A stretch of DNA of 64,000 bases from Roseateles hydrophilus (GTDB lineage: Bacteria > Pseudomonadota > Gammaproteobacteria > Burkholderiales > Burkholderiaceae_C): NCBI RefSeq assembly GCF_026712245.1, contig NZ_JAPPUY010000003.1, positions 186,001-250,000 on the forward strand. The letters run 5' to 3'. Positions 15,555 through 23,988 of the stretch are shown in pieces. A program made the position numbers and the translations under genes. Within the stretch, counting starts at the first letter, position 1. The number at the start of each line of letters is the position of its first letter. The notes under the pieces were generated by a model. It saw only the letters and a list, made by a program, of their open reading frames with translations, was not told where the DNA came from and did not search any database.

Positions 15555-17354
15555 TCAGAACAGCCGCTTGAGCCGCAGCTGCGCCTCGCGCCGTGACAGC
15601 TCGCCCTGCTGGCGCAGGGTGTAGCCGCCCACCAGCGTCCAGTGGCGGCCGATGTACTTGGCCTGAGTCCACTGCCACTCGCGCACCGTGCGGCCGTCGC
15701 CCAGGCCGTTGTGCAACAGGCTGAAGCTGACCACCGCCTTCATGGCGAACACCTGGCGCAGCACAAAGCCCACGCTGGGCTGGGCGTACAGGTAGGCGCC
15801 GCTGCGGGCGCCCACGCCGGCCGTCGCCATCGCAAACACATCCACATCGCGGCCCAACCGCTGGGTGAGGCCCAGGCCGCCTTCGACGAGCAGGCTGCCA
15901 CGGCTGCGCAGGTCACCCCCGGCCTGCGGCTCGTGGCCGATCTTGAAGCGCCCGGACAGGCCGCCACTGAAGCGGTCGCGCGGCAGCAGCGACTCCACGG
16001 CGTAGACCGTGGCCCGCTCCACCCGCGCGCCGCGGCCGCGCAGCGACTGCGTCAGCGCGAGCTCGAACAGCCGCAGCGCGCTTTCGTTGAAGTACATGTC
16101 GTTGCGGTCTTCCAGCCGGTGCGAGGCGGGCAGGAACTCCAGCAGCAGCGCCTCGTCGCCATCACGGCGCAGCAGGCCCACGCTGATCTGCGCATCGGGC
16201 GGCGCCGCGCTGGGGCTGAGCGCCGGGCTGCTGGTCAGCGTGAGGTCGTCCTGCGCGGCGGCCTGCAGGCGGCGCTGGTAGGCCGCACCGACCTCGGGCG
16301 CGCGCTGGCCGTTGCTGACCCACTGCTGGTTCAGCGCCAGCGCAGCTTGCTGGCGCAGGAAGCCGCGCGGGTCCTGCGGCGCGGCTGGGGGCAGGTCTTG
16401 CGCCGCCACGGCCTGCTGCACGCGGGCCACGTCGTCGGCGCTCAGCGCGGGGTCCAGCAGGTGCAGGGTCCAGCGCGGCGCGCTGAGGGCGCGGGCCGGC
16501 TCCAGCATGCCGGCGGCCTGCGCCGCCCGCACGACGTCCTTGGGCGTGGTCCAGAGGTCGGGCGTGGACAGCACCTCGGGCCGCGCCACCGCCAGCACCT
16601 GCTTGACCAGCGTGGCGCAGTTGTAGCGCTGGAAGTAGTAGGTGAACTGCACCGGCCGCAGCTCCATCAGGTGGGCCTGCAGCAAACGGCGCTGGGCCGC
16701 GTCCAGGCGCAGCGGGTGCTCCCACAGGCTGCGGCCCTCGCGGCCGATGTAGCCCTGCACCTGCTCGGCGTACGGGCCCAGCGTGAAGTAGCCCGGCATG
16801 CCGGCCACCAGGCTGCGCCAGAACAGGCGCGGCAGGTTCCAGGTCACCGGCTCGGTGAAGAAGGAGATCGCGTGCTCGCGGGCCTGGCCCGCAGCATCGT
16901 TGCCGCTGAGCTTCAGAAACACGTGCCCCATCATGCTGGAGGGCTGGCTCAGCGTCTCGGAGGCGAACACCAGCGCCACCTCGTCCATGGGCGCGCGGGC
17001 ATTGAATTCGGTCAGGTCGGCGCAGTGCGCGAGCGAGCGCTCGGGCAGCACGCCCTGGCGGTGCAGCCAGAGGTAGCGGGCGGGAAAGCGGCACAGGCTC
17101 TGCGCGTCAGGCCCTTGCAGCAGCGCCACGGTGGCCTGCAGCTCGGCGCGCGGCGAGAACTGCGGCAGCGACAGCAGGAAGGCCGGGTCGCGCACCATGG
17201 GCTGGCCGTCGCTCACATGCAGCAGCGCCGCCCAGCCGGGGTCGGCGGCCACGGTGTCGAGGTCGGCCGCCGCCACCGGGGCAGCGGCGACGCACAGCCA
17301 TGCAAAAGCGGCCCGAAGGCCGCTTTGCATGCGCAAGCGCAGGCGGGAGATCAC
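15555..17354 (-). CDS. DUF4105 / Lnb N-terminal-type periplasmic domain protein
   Basis: 599 residues, starting at a GTG (17352-17354) that overlaps the TGA of the upstream lipoprotein gene (GTGA), so the two are translationally coupled. A signal peptide ends APVAA-A at about residue 29. Residues of about 110-300 carry the DUF4105 signature: PSSMMGHVFLKLSG and FYNCAT-like YFQRYNCATLVK, with the His and Cys expected for a papain-like NlpC/Lnb fold. The C-terminal third is beta-rich and ends RRREAQLRLKRLF-like, suggesting an outer-membrane or periplasmic barrel. The Pfam family is named after the N-terminal domain of lipoprotein intramolecular transacylase Lnb, but membrane segments of Lnb are not evident here. 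Unusually, a terminator-like hairpin lies within the signal-peptide codons. Confidence 0.82.
   Translation of the reverse strand: MISRLRLRMQSGLRAAFAWLCVAAAPVAAADLDTVAADPGWAALLHVSDGQPMVRDPAFLLSLPQFSPRAELQATVALLQGPDAQSLCRFPARYLWLHRQGVLPERSLAHCADLTEFNARAPMDEVALVFASETLSQPSSMMGHVFLKLSGNDAAGQAREHAISFFTEPVTWNLPRLFWRSLVAGMPGYFTLGPYAEQVQGYIGREGRSLWEHPLRLDAAQRRLLQAHLMELRPVQFTYYFQRYNCATLVKQVLAVARPEVLSTPDLWTTPKDVVRAAQAAGMLEPARALSAPRWTLHLLDPALSADDVARVQQAVAAQDLPPAAPQDPRGFLRQQAALALNQQWVSNGQRAPEVGAAYQRRLQAAAQDDLTLTSSPALSPSAAPPDAQISVGLLRRDGDEALLLEFLPASHRLEDRNDMYFNESALRLFELALTQSLRGRGARVERATVYAVESLLPRDRFSGGLSGRFKIGHEPQAGGDLRSRGSLLVEGGLGLTQRLGRDVDVFAMATAGVGARSGAYLYAQPSVGFVLRQVFAMKAVVSFSLLHNGLGDGRTVREWQWTQAKYIGRHWTLVGGYTLRQQGELSRREAQLRLKRLF
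17300..17330 (-). other. UUCG-capped terminator-like hairpin inside the DUF4105 signal-peptide codons
   Basis: On the minus strand ATGCAAAGCGGCC (17330-17318), loop TTCG (17317-17314), then GGCCGCTTTTGCAT (17313-17300): a 13-bp stem with one bulged base and a cUUCGg tetraloop, with TTTT within the descending arm. It begins 20 nt after the lipoprotein stop codon, where a terminator for that gene would be expected. Confidence 0.6.
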
Positions 17355-17713
17355 TGGCAGCTGACGACCACCGAGTCAGCGTACTTCCACATGCGCTCGG
17401 TCGAGTAGTCGGTCGTGGAGCCCAGGGCGCCACCGCTCAGGATGTTGATGAAGAACTTGGAGTCCACCGAGCTGGCGACGGTGGTGTTCTTGGCGCAGCC
17501 GGCGGTGTCGACGGTCACGATCTTGTCGCCCTTGGCGCGGGTGAACTGCACCACGCCCGGGCCGGTGAAGGCCTTGCCATCGACGGTGCCGGTGATGGGC
17601 TTGCCGGTGGACGAGGTGATGTTGACGCCTTGGGTCTGGTCGTTGAGGATGGAAGCGCAGCCGGTGGACAGGACAGCGATGGCAACCAGGGCGGCAGCGT
17701 TGAGTTTCTTCAT
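17351..17713 (-). CDS. Small lipoprotein of unknown function
   Basis: 120 residues from the ATG at 17713. MKKLNAAALVAIAVLSTGC is a lipoprotein signal with Cys19 as lipidation site, followed by ASILND-TQGVNI, a start common among small Burkholderiales lipoproteins. The mature part is a short beta-rich domain with VQFTRAKGDKIVTVDTAGC and a hydrophobic Gly-rich FFINILSGGALGS stretch. A second cysteine pair (in DTAGC and the C-terminal SCQ) could form a disulfide. It overlaps the DUF4105 gene by 3 bp, suggesting a joint envelope role. Related sequences are sometimes mislabelled adenosine deaminase; nothing here supports an enzyme. Confidence 0.8.
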   Translation of the reverse strand: MKKLNAAALVAIAVLSTGCASILNDQTQGVNITSSTGKPITGTVDGKAFTGPGVVQFTRAKGDKIVTVDTAGCAKNTTVASSVDSKFFINILSGGALGSTTDYSTERMWKYADSVVVSCQ

Positions 17714-17983
17714 GGGTGTTGAAGCAAAGGTTGGAAACAAGGATGCGGCCAACCGCTGCGACGACCGGCAACGAGACGAAAGACCGCCGCACCGCGCTTG
17801 CGCGATGCGCCTGTTGCCCTCCTCCCTCACTGCAGGCCGTTGTGCCACGGCTGAACGCGGCGCGACTGTAACCAAGGCTTTGTCGCTGGCCGCCAACAAA
17901 TCCAGGGCAACAATGCCCAGGCCCACCCTCACCCGCGTGGGCCGCCATCCGGCGCACAGCCAGCTGGTGGCGGCGGCTTGTGC

Positions 17984-19975
17984 TCAGGCCTTCAACAGCT
18001 TCTCTTCGGCCAGCACCAGCGCCGCCGGCGTGCCGCTGATGACCAGCGTGTCGCCGCCGGCGAGCGTGGCGCCGTCGACGAGCTGGCCTTTGCCATCGGC
18101 GCGGCGCAGCGACACCACGGCCACGCCGATCGCATGCAGCGCCAGGTCGTCCAGCGGCCGGCCGGCGTGCGCCGAGGCCGTGGGCAGCGTGACGGAGGAC
18201 AGCCGCGCCTGCTCGATCTCGTCCACCGTGTCGTCGTCCGCGCCGTGGAAGTAGCCGCGCAGCAGGCCGTAGCGCTTGTCGCGCGCGTCGCGCGTGATGC
18301 GGATGACGCGCCGCATCGGCACGCCCACCAGCGCCAGCGCATGGGACGCCAGCATCAACGAGCCCTCGATGGCCTCGGGCACCACCTCGGTCGCGCCGGC
18401 CGCCTTGAGGCGCTCCAGGTCGCTGTCGTCAATGGTGCGCACCACCACCGGCACGCGCGGCGCATGCGCGCGCACCAGGTCCAGGATCTTCAGCGCCGAC
18501 GGCGTGTCGTGATAGCTGACGACGACCGCGCTGGCCCGCGCCAGGCCTGCCGCCATCAGGCTCTGCACCTTGGCAGCATCACCGAACACGACGCTCTGGC
18601 CGGCCGCCGCCGCCTGGCGCACGCGGTCGGGGTCCAGGTCCAGTGCCATGTACGGAATGTGCTCGCCTTCCAGCAGACGTGCCAGGTTTTGCCCCGAGCG
18701 GCCGTAGCCGCAGATGATGACGTGGGCTTCCTGCTTGATGCTCTTCTTGGCGATGGTGGTCAGCTGCACCGACTGCATCAGCCAGTCGCTGCTGGACAGC
18801 TTCATGACGATACGGTTGCTGTACAGGATGAGCAGCGGCGTGGCCAGCATGGACAGCACCATGCTCGCCAGCACCGGGCTGACCCAGTGCGGCGCGATGA
18901 GCTGGTGCTGCGCGCCCAGCGTCAGCAGCACAAAGCCGAACTCACCCGCCTGCGCCAGGTACAGGCCCGTGCGCAGGGCCACGCCCGGCGGCGTGCGGAA
19001 CAGTCGCGCCAGCCCGGCGATGAGCACGAACTTGGCCAGGATGGGCAAGGCCGTGAGCAGGATCACCAGCCACCAGCTGTCCACCAGGGGGCGCCAGTCC
19101 AGCTTCATGCCGATGGTGATGAAGAACAGCCCCAGCAGCACGTCGTGGAAGGGCCGGATGTCGGTCTCCACCTGGTGACGGTACTCGGTCTCCGAGATCA
19201 GCATGCCGGCCACGAACGCCCCCAGCGCCAGGCTCAGGCCGGCATGCTCGGTCATCCAGGCCAGGCCCAGCGTGACGAGCAGCAGGTTCAACATGAACAG
19301 CTCGTCGCTCTTGCGCCGCGCCACCAGCGTGAGCCACCAGCGCATGAGCTTCTGGCCACCGTACAGCAGCAAGCCCAGCAGCACGATGGCCTTGAGCGCC
19401 GCCCAGGCCAGCGCCTCGGCCATCTGGCCGCCGCTGCTGTTCAGCGCCGGGATCAGCACCAGCAAGGGCACCACCGCCAGATCCTGGAACAGCAGCACGC
19501 CCATCACCAGCTTGCCGTGCGGGCTCTCCAACTCCAGCCGCTCGGCCATCAGCTTGACGACGATGGCCGTGGAGCTCATGGCCATGGCGGCGCCCAGCAC
19601 CAGCGCGCCCTCCCACTGCAGCTCCCACACGCCGCCGAGCAGCGCGTAACCGGCGATCAGCAGCGCGTTGCCGACCATCGCGCCGGCAACGGTCAGCACC
19701 ACCTGCGACATGCCCAGCCCGAACACCGCCGTCCGCAGCGCGCGCAGCTTGGGCAGGTTGAACTCCAGCCCGATGGCGAACATCAGAAACACCACGCCGA
19801 ACTCGGCCAGGTACTGGATGCCGGCCGAGTCCTGCGCGAACGCCAGTGCGTTGGGGCCGATCAGCACCCCCACCGCCAGATAGCCCAGCATGGGCGGCAG
19901 CTTCAACGAACGGCAGACGACGACGCCCAGCACGGCGGCGACGAGATAGAGCAAGGCGAGGTCGAGCGAGGTCAC
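17984..19975 (-). CDS. Monovalent cation:proton antiporter, KefB/KefC type
   Basis: 663 residues from a GTG at 19975 (VTSLDLALLYL); no ATG is available at the start of the domain. Residues of about 1-385 form the CPA2 transmembrane exchanger with 12-13 hydrophobic segments and motifs LGYLAVGVLIGP and MAMSSTAIVVKL. A Rossmann TrkA_N/RCK domain follows from about residue 405 (HVIICGYGRSGQNLARLLE), and a TrkA_C domain closes the protein (residues about 575-663). This is the architecture of glutathione-gated Kef K+/H+ antiporters and of YbaL. No KefG/KefF partner is adjacent. The gene is divergent from a lipoprotein operon over a 158-bp gap. The 270 bp downstream (17714-17983) hold no feature I can support. 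Confidence 0.88.
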   Translation of the reverse strand: MTSLDLALLYLVAAVLGVVVCRSLKLPPMLGYLAVGVLIGPNALAFAQDSAGIQYLAEFGVVFLMFAIGLEFNLPKLRALRTAVFGLGMSQVVLTVAGAMVGNALLIAGYALLGGVWELQWEGALVLGAAMAMSSTAIVVKLMAERLELESPHGKLVMGVLLFQDLAVVPLLVLIPALNSSGGQMAEALAWAALKAIVLLGLLLYGGQKLMRWWLTLVARRKSDELFMLNLLLVTLGLAWMTEHAGLSLALGAFVAGMLISETEYRHQVETDIRPFHDVLLGLFFITIGMKLDWRPLVDSWWLVILLTALPILAKFVLIAGLARLFRTPPGVALRTGLYLAQAGEFGFVLLTLGAQHQLIAPHWVSPVLASMVLSMLATPLLILYSNRIVMKLSSSDWLMQSVQLTTIAKKSIKQEAHVIICGYGRSGQNLARLLEGEHIPYMALDLDPDRVRQAAAAGQSVVFGDAAKVQSLMAAGLARASAVVVSYHDTPSALKILDLVRAHAPRVPVVVRTIDDSDLERLKAAGATEVVPEAIEGSLMLASHALALVGVPMRRVIRITRDARDKRYGLLRGYFHGADDDTVDEIEQARLSSVTLPTASAHAGRPLDDLALHAIGVAVVSLRRADGKGQLVDGATLAGGDTLVISGTPAALVLAEEKLLKA

Positions 19976-20133
19976 CGGGCGATGGTATTCGTCACCATCA
20001 CCGCAAGCCTGGGGATAGTGCGGGCCTGCGACGCCGTGGCATGTCCCTATAGTCCGCGCCGCTGCGTAAGCCCGCCTTGCGACGAGGCCGCGGTTGCAGG
20101 CAGCGCGTTCCATCCAAGACACAAGGGAGTTCC

Positions 20134-20745
20134 ATGTCCGTACTGATGAAGTGGGCGCGCCGAACCGCGCTCGGCCTGTTCCTGACCACCACCGCCCTGC
20201 TGGGCGGCTGCGCCAGCGCCTACCTGGACGGCAGCACCAAAGAAATTCCCGCCGCGCAGTTCAAGAAGCCGGCCAGCCCGGCGCCGGTGCAGGTGCTGTT
20301 CGACTTCCAGACCAAGGGCGTGGCCAACGCGCACGCAACCGCGCTGCTGCGCGACCGTGTCATCGCGCAGGTCAAGGCCAGCGGCCTGTTCAGCGACGCC
20401 AGCACCAACGCCACGCCCAACGGCGCCGTGCTCAGCATCACGGTGAACAACGTGCCGCTGACCGATGACGCGTTCTCCAAGGGCTTCGTGACCGGTCTGA
20501 CCTTCGGCCTCGCGGGCTCGCAGGTTTCGGACGGCTATGTCTGCACCGCCACCTACCGCGCGTCCAACAACGCCGCGCCGCTGACCAAGCAGGCCCGTCA
20601 CGCCATCCACACGACCATGGGCGCAGCCGCCACACCCGGCAACGCGACCAAGATGCCGGACCACCAGGAAGCCGCCTTCCAAATGACCACCCAGGTCGTG
20701 AGCAACCTGCTCAACCACCTGTCGCACGACGCCAACTTCAAGTGA
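20134..20745 (+). CDS. Predicted outer-membrane lipoprotein, unknown function
   Basis: 203 residues, ATG at 20134 with a GGGAG ribosome binding site. A lipobox LLGGC places the lipidated cysteine at about residue 26. The mature part shows VQVLFDFQTKGVANAHATALLRDRVIAQ, a pattern of alternating strands and a helix, then NGAVLSITVNNVPL and a Gly-rich FSKGFVTGLTFGLAGSQ segment. I do not recognise a named family. It is followed immediately by a second lipoprotein gene (14 bp after the stop), and the pair ends at an intrinsic terminator, so they are probably one operon and may act together in the envelope. Confidence 0.78.
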   Translation: MSVLMKWARRTALGLFLTTTALLGGCASAYLDGSTKEIPAAQFKKPASPAPVQVLFDFQTKGVANAHATALLRDRVIAQVKASGLFSDASTNATPNGAVLSITVNNVPLTDDAFSKGFVTGLTFGLAGSQVSDGYVCTATYRASNNAAPLTKQARHAIHTTMGAAATPGNATKMPDHQEAAFQMTTQVVSNLLNHLSHDANFK

Positions 20746-20759
20746 ACCCACCGACCACC

Positions 20760-21356
20760 ATGAACATCACGATGAACCCTTCGCGCGCGCTGTGCCAGCG
20801 CCTGGCCCTGGTCGCCCTGCTGGCCGTGCTGACGGGCTGCGCGTCCGTGACCATGCCGGCTGCCGCGCCCAGCGCCGCCAATGCCGAGAAGCTGCGCGCC
20901 ACCAAGCTCGCGCCCGCGCAGATGGGCAGCTTCAAGCTGGCTGCCGGCAAGCCGGCCGACATGGACACCACGCTCGGCGGGCTGCGCGGCTCGTCGGTCA
21001 GCCCGGCCAACGGCAGCTTCGCGGGCCAGCTGCGCGATGAGATCGCGTCGGAACTGGCGGCCGCGGGCCTGCTGGACCCCAAGTCCGGCATCGTCATCGA
21101 AGGGCAGCTCACCGACAGCATGGTCGACGCCGGCATGAGCACCGGCAAGGGCCGGCTGGCGGCCAAGATCCAGGTCAAGCGCGGCGGGCAGACGCTGTTC
21201 GACAAGGAGATCGTCGCCGAGGCCACCTGGGAGTCGTCCTTCGTTGGCGCCATCGCGCTGCCGGCGGCCATCAACCAGTACGGCGCCCTCTACAAGACCC
21301 TGGCCGGCAAGCTGTTTGACGACGCCGACTTCAAGCGCGCCCTGGCGGCCAAGTAA
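20760..21356 (+). CDS. Predicted lipoprotein, unknown function
   Basis: 198 residues from the ATG at 20760; a GTG at 20742 overlapping the previous stop and an ATG at 20772 are also possible. The signal RLALVALLAVLTGC has its lipid-attachment cysteine in LTGC. The mature part includes LAPAQMGSFKLAAGKPADMDTT, a helix around GQLRDEIASELAAAGLLDP and IVIEGQLTDSMVDAG, then QVKRGGQTLFDKEI; the order of strands and helix resembles that of the upstream lipoprotein. No named family recognised. It is the second gene of the operon and stops 20 bp before a strong terminator. Confidence 0.78.
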   Translation: MNITMNPSRALCQRLALVALLAVLTGCASVTMPAAAPSAANAEKLRATKLAPAQMGSFKLAAGKPADMDTTLGGLRGSSVSPANGSFAGQLRDEIASELAAAGLLDPKSGIVIEGQLTDSMVDAGMSTGKGRLAAKIQVKRGGQTLFDKEIVAEATWESSFVGAIALPAAINQYGALYKTLAGKLFDDADFKRALAAK

Positions 21357-21376
21357 ACCGGCGACGCGCCACGACC

Positions 21377-21401
21377 AACCCGGCTCTGGCCGGGTTTTTT
21401 T
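21377..21401 (+). terminator. Intrinsic terminator of the two-lipoprotein operon
   Basis: CCCGGC/GCCGGG stem (21379-21384 and 21389-21394) with a 4-nt loop and seven T residues after it (21395-21401). It starts about 20 bp after the stop codon. Confidence 0.92.
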
Positions 21402-21449
21402 GTGCCTTGGGTGCGCGGCCACCAGTGGAATTCCGCACGGTTTCATGGG

Positions 21450-21472
21450 GCTCATGCATTGCTTGCATGAGC
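21450..21472 (+). promoter_or_regulatory. Perfect inverted repeat upstream of glutamate dehydrogenase
   Basis: GCTCATGCA (21450-21458), loop TTGCT, TGCATGAGC (21464-21472). It is centred about 97 bp before the ATG of the glutamate dehydrogenase gene, a plausible operator position. No T-tract follows, so termination is unlikely. A second small hairpin GCGAAG/CTTCGC lies closer to the start codon. Confidence 0.45.
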
Positions 21473-21557
21473 GCATGACCAGTTGGCTAGACAAGTTGTT
21501 GAGGCGAAGCCAGCCTTCGCGCTACCGTTCGCCCCACCAAAAATTACGGAGCGTTTC

Positions 21558-22829
21558 ATGCCCAACCTGTCCTTCGTCTCGCCGACGCGCAACAGCCCCT
21601 GGGGCACGTATCTGTCGCAGATTGATGCGGTGGAGCCCTACCTGGGCCACTTGAGCAAGTGGGTCGAGACGCTGCGCCGCCCCAAGCGCGCGCTGATCGT
21701 GGACATCCCCATCGAGATGGACAACGGCACGGTGGCCCACTTTGAGGGCTACCGCGTGCAGCACAGCCTGACGCGCGGCCCCGGCAAGGGCGGCGTGCGC
21801 TACCACCCGGACGTCACGCTGGAAGAAGTGATGGCCCTGTCGGCCTGGATGACCATCAAGAACGCCGCGGTCAACCTGCCCTACGGCGGCGCCAAGGGCG
21901 GCATCCGGCTGGATCCGGCGCTGCTGTCCATGAAGGAACTGGAGAAGGTGACGCGCCGCTATACCAGCGAGATCGGCATCATCATCGGCCCGCAGCAGGA
22001 CATTCCGGCGCCGGACGTGAACACCAACGGCAAGATCATGGCCTGGATGATGGACACGTACTCGATGAACACCGGCGCCACGGCGACCGGCGTCGTCACG
22101 GGCAAGCCCATCGAGCTGGGCGGCTCGCTGGGCCGCGTGGCCGCCACCGGCCGCGGCGTGTTCGTCGTGGGCCGTGAAGCCATGCGCCGCCTCAACATCA
22201 ACATGGAAGGCGCCCGCATCGCGGTGCAGGGCTTCGGCAACGTCGGCTCCATCGCCGCCAAGCTGTTCGCCGCCAACGGCGCCAAGATCGTTGCCGTGCA
22301 GGACCACACCGGCACGCTGGTCAACAGCAACGGCTTCGACATGGCCGACCTGCTGGACCACGTGGCCAAGACGCGCGGCATCGCCGGCTTCAAGGGCGGC
22401 GACATGATCGCCAACGAGGACTTCTGGGACGTCAAGAGCGACGTGCTGATCCCCGCCGCGCTGGAAGGCCAGATCACCGCCGATCGCGCCAAGCGCATCT
22501 CCACCCGCCTGGTGCTGGAAGGCGCCAACGGCCCGACGACGCCCGACGGCGAGGCCGTGCTGGCCGACCGCGGCATCGTGGTGGTGCCGGACGTGATCGC
22601 CAACGCCGGTGGCGTGACGGTGTCTTACTTCGAGTGGGTGCAGGACTTCTCGTCCTTCTTCTGGACCGAGGACGAGATCAACCTGCGCCTGGACAAGATC
22701 ATGATCGGCGCGTTCAAGCACATCTGGGAAACGGGCGAGCAGCACCGCATCCCGCTGCGCACCGCCGCTTTCACGGTGGCCTGCACGCGCGTGCTGCAGG
22801 CGCGCGAAGAGCGCGGCCTCTACCCCTGA
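21558..22829 (+). CDS. gdhA: Glutamate dehydrogenase, probably NAD-dependent
   Basis: 423 residues starting at the ATG at 21558; a longer frame from 21483 adds a non-conserved stretch overlapping the upstream inverted repeat. The enzyme interconverts glutamate with 2-oxoglutarate and ammonia. The substrate domain has [12 protein letters not shown] and the catalytic Lys113 in PYGGAKGGI. The nucleotide domain has GFGNVG (225-230) and an acidic residue at the end of the second strand (Asp249 in VAVQDH), which usually indicates NAD rather than NADP preference. Length matches the hexameric class of about 420 residues. It is monocistronic with its own terminator. 2-Oxoglutarate also arises from the arabinose and arginine routes in this window, but the link is only metabolic. 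Confidence 0.93.
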   Translation: MPNLSFVSPTRNSPWGTYLSQIDAVEPYLGHLSKWVETLRRPKRALIVDIPIEMDNGTVAHFEGYRVQHSLTRGPGKGGVRYHPDVTLEEVMALSAWMTIKNAAVNLPYGGAKGGIRLDPALLSMKELEKVTRRYTSEIGIIIGPQQDIPAPDVNTNGKIMAWMMDTYSMNTGATATGVVTGKPIELGGSLGRVAATGRGVFVVGREAMRRLNINMEGARIAVQGFGNVGSIAAKLFAANGAKIVAVQDHTGTLVNSNGFDMADLLDHVAKTRGIAGFKGGDMIANEDFWDVKSDVLIPAALEGQITADRAKRISTRLVLEGANGPTTPDGEAVLADRGIVVVPDVIANAGGVTVSYFEWVQDFSSFFWTEDEINLRLDKIMIGAFKHIWETGEQHRIPLRTAAFTVACTRVLQAREERGLYP

Positions 22830-22850
22830 GCCGCCGGCCTCGTCCCAGCC

Positions 22851-22875
22851 GCAAGCCCGCCCCGTGCGGGCTTTT
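22851..22875 (+). terminator. Intrinsic terminator of glutamate dehydrogenase
   Basis: GCCCGC (22853-22858), loop CCCGT, GCGGGC (22864-22869), then six T residues (22870-22875). Only the plus orientation has a T-tract. Confidence 0.92.
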
Positions 22876-22881
22876 TTGTCC

Positions 22882-23325
22882 TCAACCCTTCAGCACGGCG
22901 CCCGTGCTGTCCAGCACGCGCAGCGCCACCGGGATGGCGCCGGCCACGCTCTGCGTGACGGTGCAGTAGTCCTCGAAGGTGTCGAGCACCCGCTGCAAGT
23001 GGGGCAGTTCGGCCGCCGGGCGGCCCAGGTGCAGGTCCACCGCCAGGCCCAGCACCCGCATGCGGTTGCGCTCGTTGCGGCCGACCGTCGCCTTCACGTC
23101 GGCGCGCAAGCGGCCGGGCTCGTCCTTGTACTTCTGGCAGGCGAACAGCAGCGACGCGCTGAGGCAGTTGCCCACGGCCGACGCCAGCAGCTCCACCGGG
23201 TCGGGCCCCAGGCCCGTGCCCAGCGGCGCGGGCTCGTCGGACAGCAGCACCGGGATGTCCGGGCCAAAGCGGTGTTCGAACTGGTAGCCCTGGCGCTGGG
23301 TCAGGGTGACGCTGGGTTGGTCCAT
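22882..23325 (-). CDS. OsmC/Ohr family protein
   Basis: 147 residues from the ATG at 23325 with a GGAGG ribosome binding site 5 nt upstream. It has the family pattern: an N-terminal beta strand pair, then GLGPDPVELLASAVGNCLSA carrying the conserved cysteine (C-L-S-A-S), and a second cysteine in FEDYCTVTQS near the C-terminus. The two cysteines form the peroxidatic/resolving pair in OsmC and Ohr hydroperoxide reductases. The sequence is nearer the general OsmC-like group than to Ohr, so the substrate (organic hydroperoxide or otherwise) is uncertain. It is convergent with glutamate dehydrogenase and divergent from the DUF2242 lipoprotein. Confidence 0.88.
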   Translation of the reverse strand: MDQPSVTLTQRQGYQFEHRFGPDIPVLLSDEPAPLGTGLGPDPVELLASAVGNCLSASLLFACQKYKDEPGRLRADVKATVGRNERNRMRVLGLAVDLHLGRPAAELPHLQRVLDTFEDYCTVTQSVAGAIPVALRVLDSTGAVLKG

Positions 23326-23418
23326 GAAGCCTCCGGAATGAGGCCGCCATTCTGTGCCTGTCATCGCGCGGCCCGCCGCGTCCGTTGCGTCACGGCCCCG
23401 CTGTGGCGGCGCTGAATA

Positions 23419-23988
23419 ATGCACCCCATGCCACGTCTGCTTTCGTTGTTCCTGCCCCTGCTGCTCACCGCCCTGCTCGCGGGCTGCGGCGGCCTCCCCA
23501 AGGCGGCCGACAAGTCCAAGAAGGTCTACCAGGGGGAGAGCTTCGCCGCCGAGGAGACCTTCTCACGCCTGTTCGACGCCGGGGTGGACGACACCTGCGA
23601 GGCCGCGCGCCGCGCGCTGCTGAGCCAGGGCTACGTCATCAGCAAGGCCGCCAGCGGCATGGTGCAGGGGGCCAAGCGCTTCCAGCCCGAGGGCGAGGTG
23701 CATGTGGAGATCGGCTTCAACGTCGTCTGCGTGGGCGACGGCCCCAAGCAGCAGGTTGCCACCGCCTACGTCAGCGCCCAGCAGGACCGCTACGTGCTGA
23801 AGAAGAACGCGCAGGCCGCCAGCCTGGGCGTCAGCGCGCTGGGCTCCATCTCGGTGCCGCTGTCGTCCACCGAGGACTCGCTGGTCAAGGTGGCCTCCGA
23901 GACCATCCCGGCCGGCGAGTTCTACGACCGCTTCTTCACGCTGATGAGCCGCATGCTGCGCGAAAACACCACGGGCGAGCCCCGCTGA
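23419..23988 (+). CDS. DUF2242 lipoprotein
   Basis: 189 residues from 23419; an ATG at 23428 gives the same lipoprotein signal (LLLTALLAGC, cysteine near residue 23). The mature part begins GGLPKAADKSKKVYQGESF and continues with TFSRLFDAGVDDTCEAARRALLSQGYVI, matching the DUF2242 family found as single-copy envelope lipoproteins in betaproteobacteria. The domain has a helix-strand repeat ending EIPAGEFYDRFFTL-like. Function is unknown. Its TGA overlaps the ATG of the downstream M14 peptidase by one base, so the two are translationally coupled. Confidence 0.85.
   Translation: MHPMPRLLSLFLPLLLTALLAGCGGLPKAADKSKKVYQGESFAAEETFSRLFDAGVDDTCEAARRALLSQGYVISKAASGMVQGAKRFQPEGEVHVEIGFNVVCVGDGPKQQVATAYVSAQQDRYVLKKNAQAASLGVSALGSISVPLSSTEDSLVKVASETIPAGEFYDRFFTLMSRMLRENTTGEPR

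Noticed and set aside
17714-17983. Possible gene in the gap downstream of the Kef antiporter
   Set aside because: Frames here extend the small lipoprotein upstream without a ribosome binding site, or are short; composition does not favour coding.
22851-22875. The glutamate dehydrogenase terminator as a bidirectional terminator for OsmC
   Set aside because: Read on the minus strand the stem is not followed by a T-tract.
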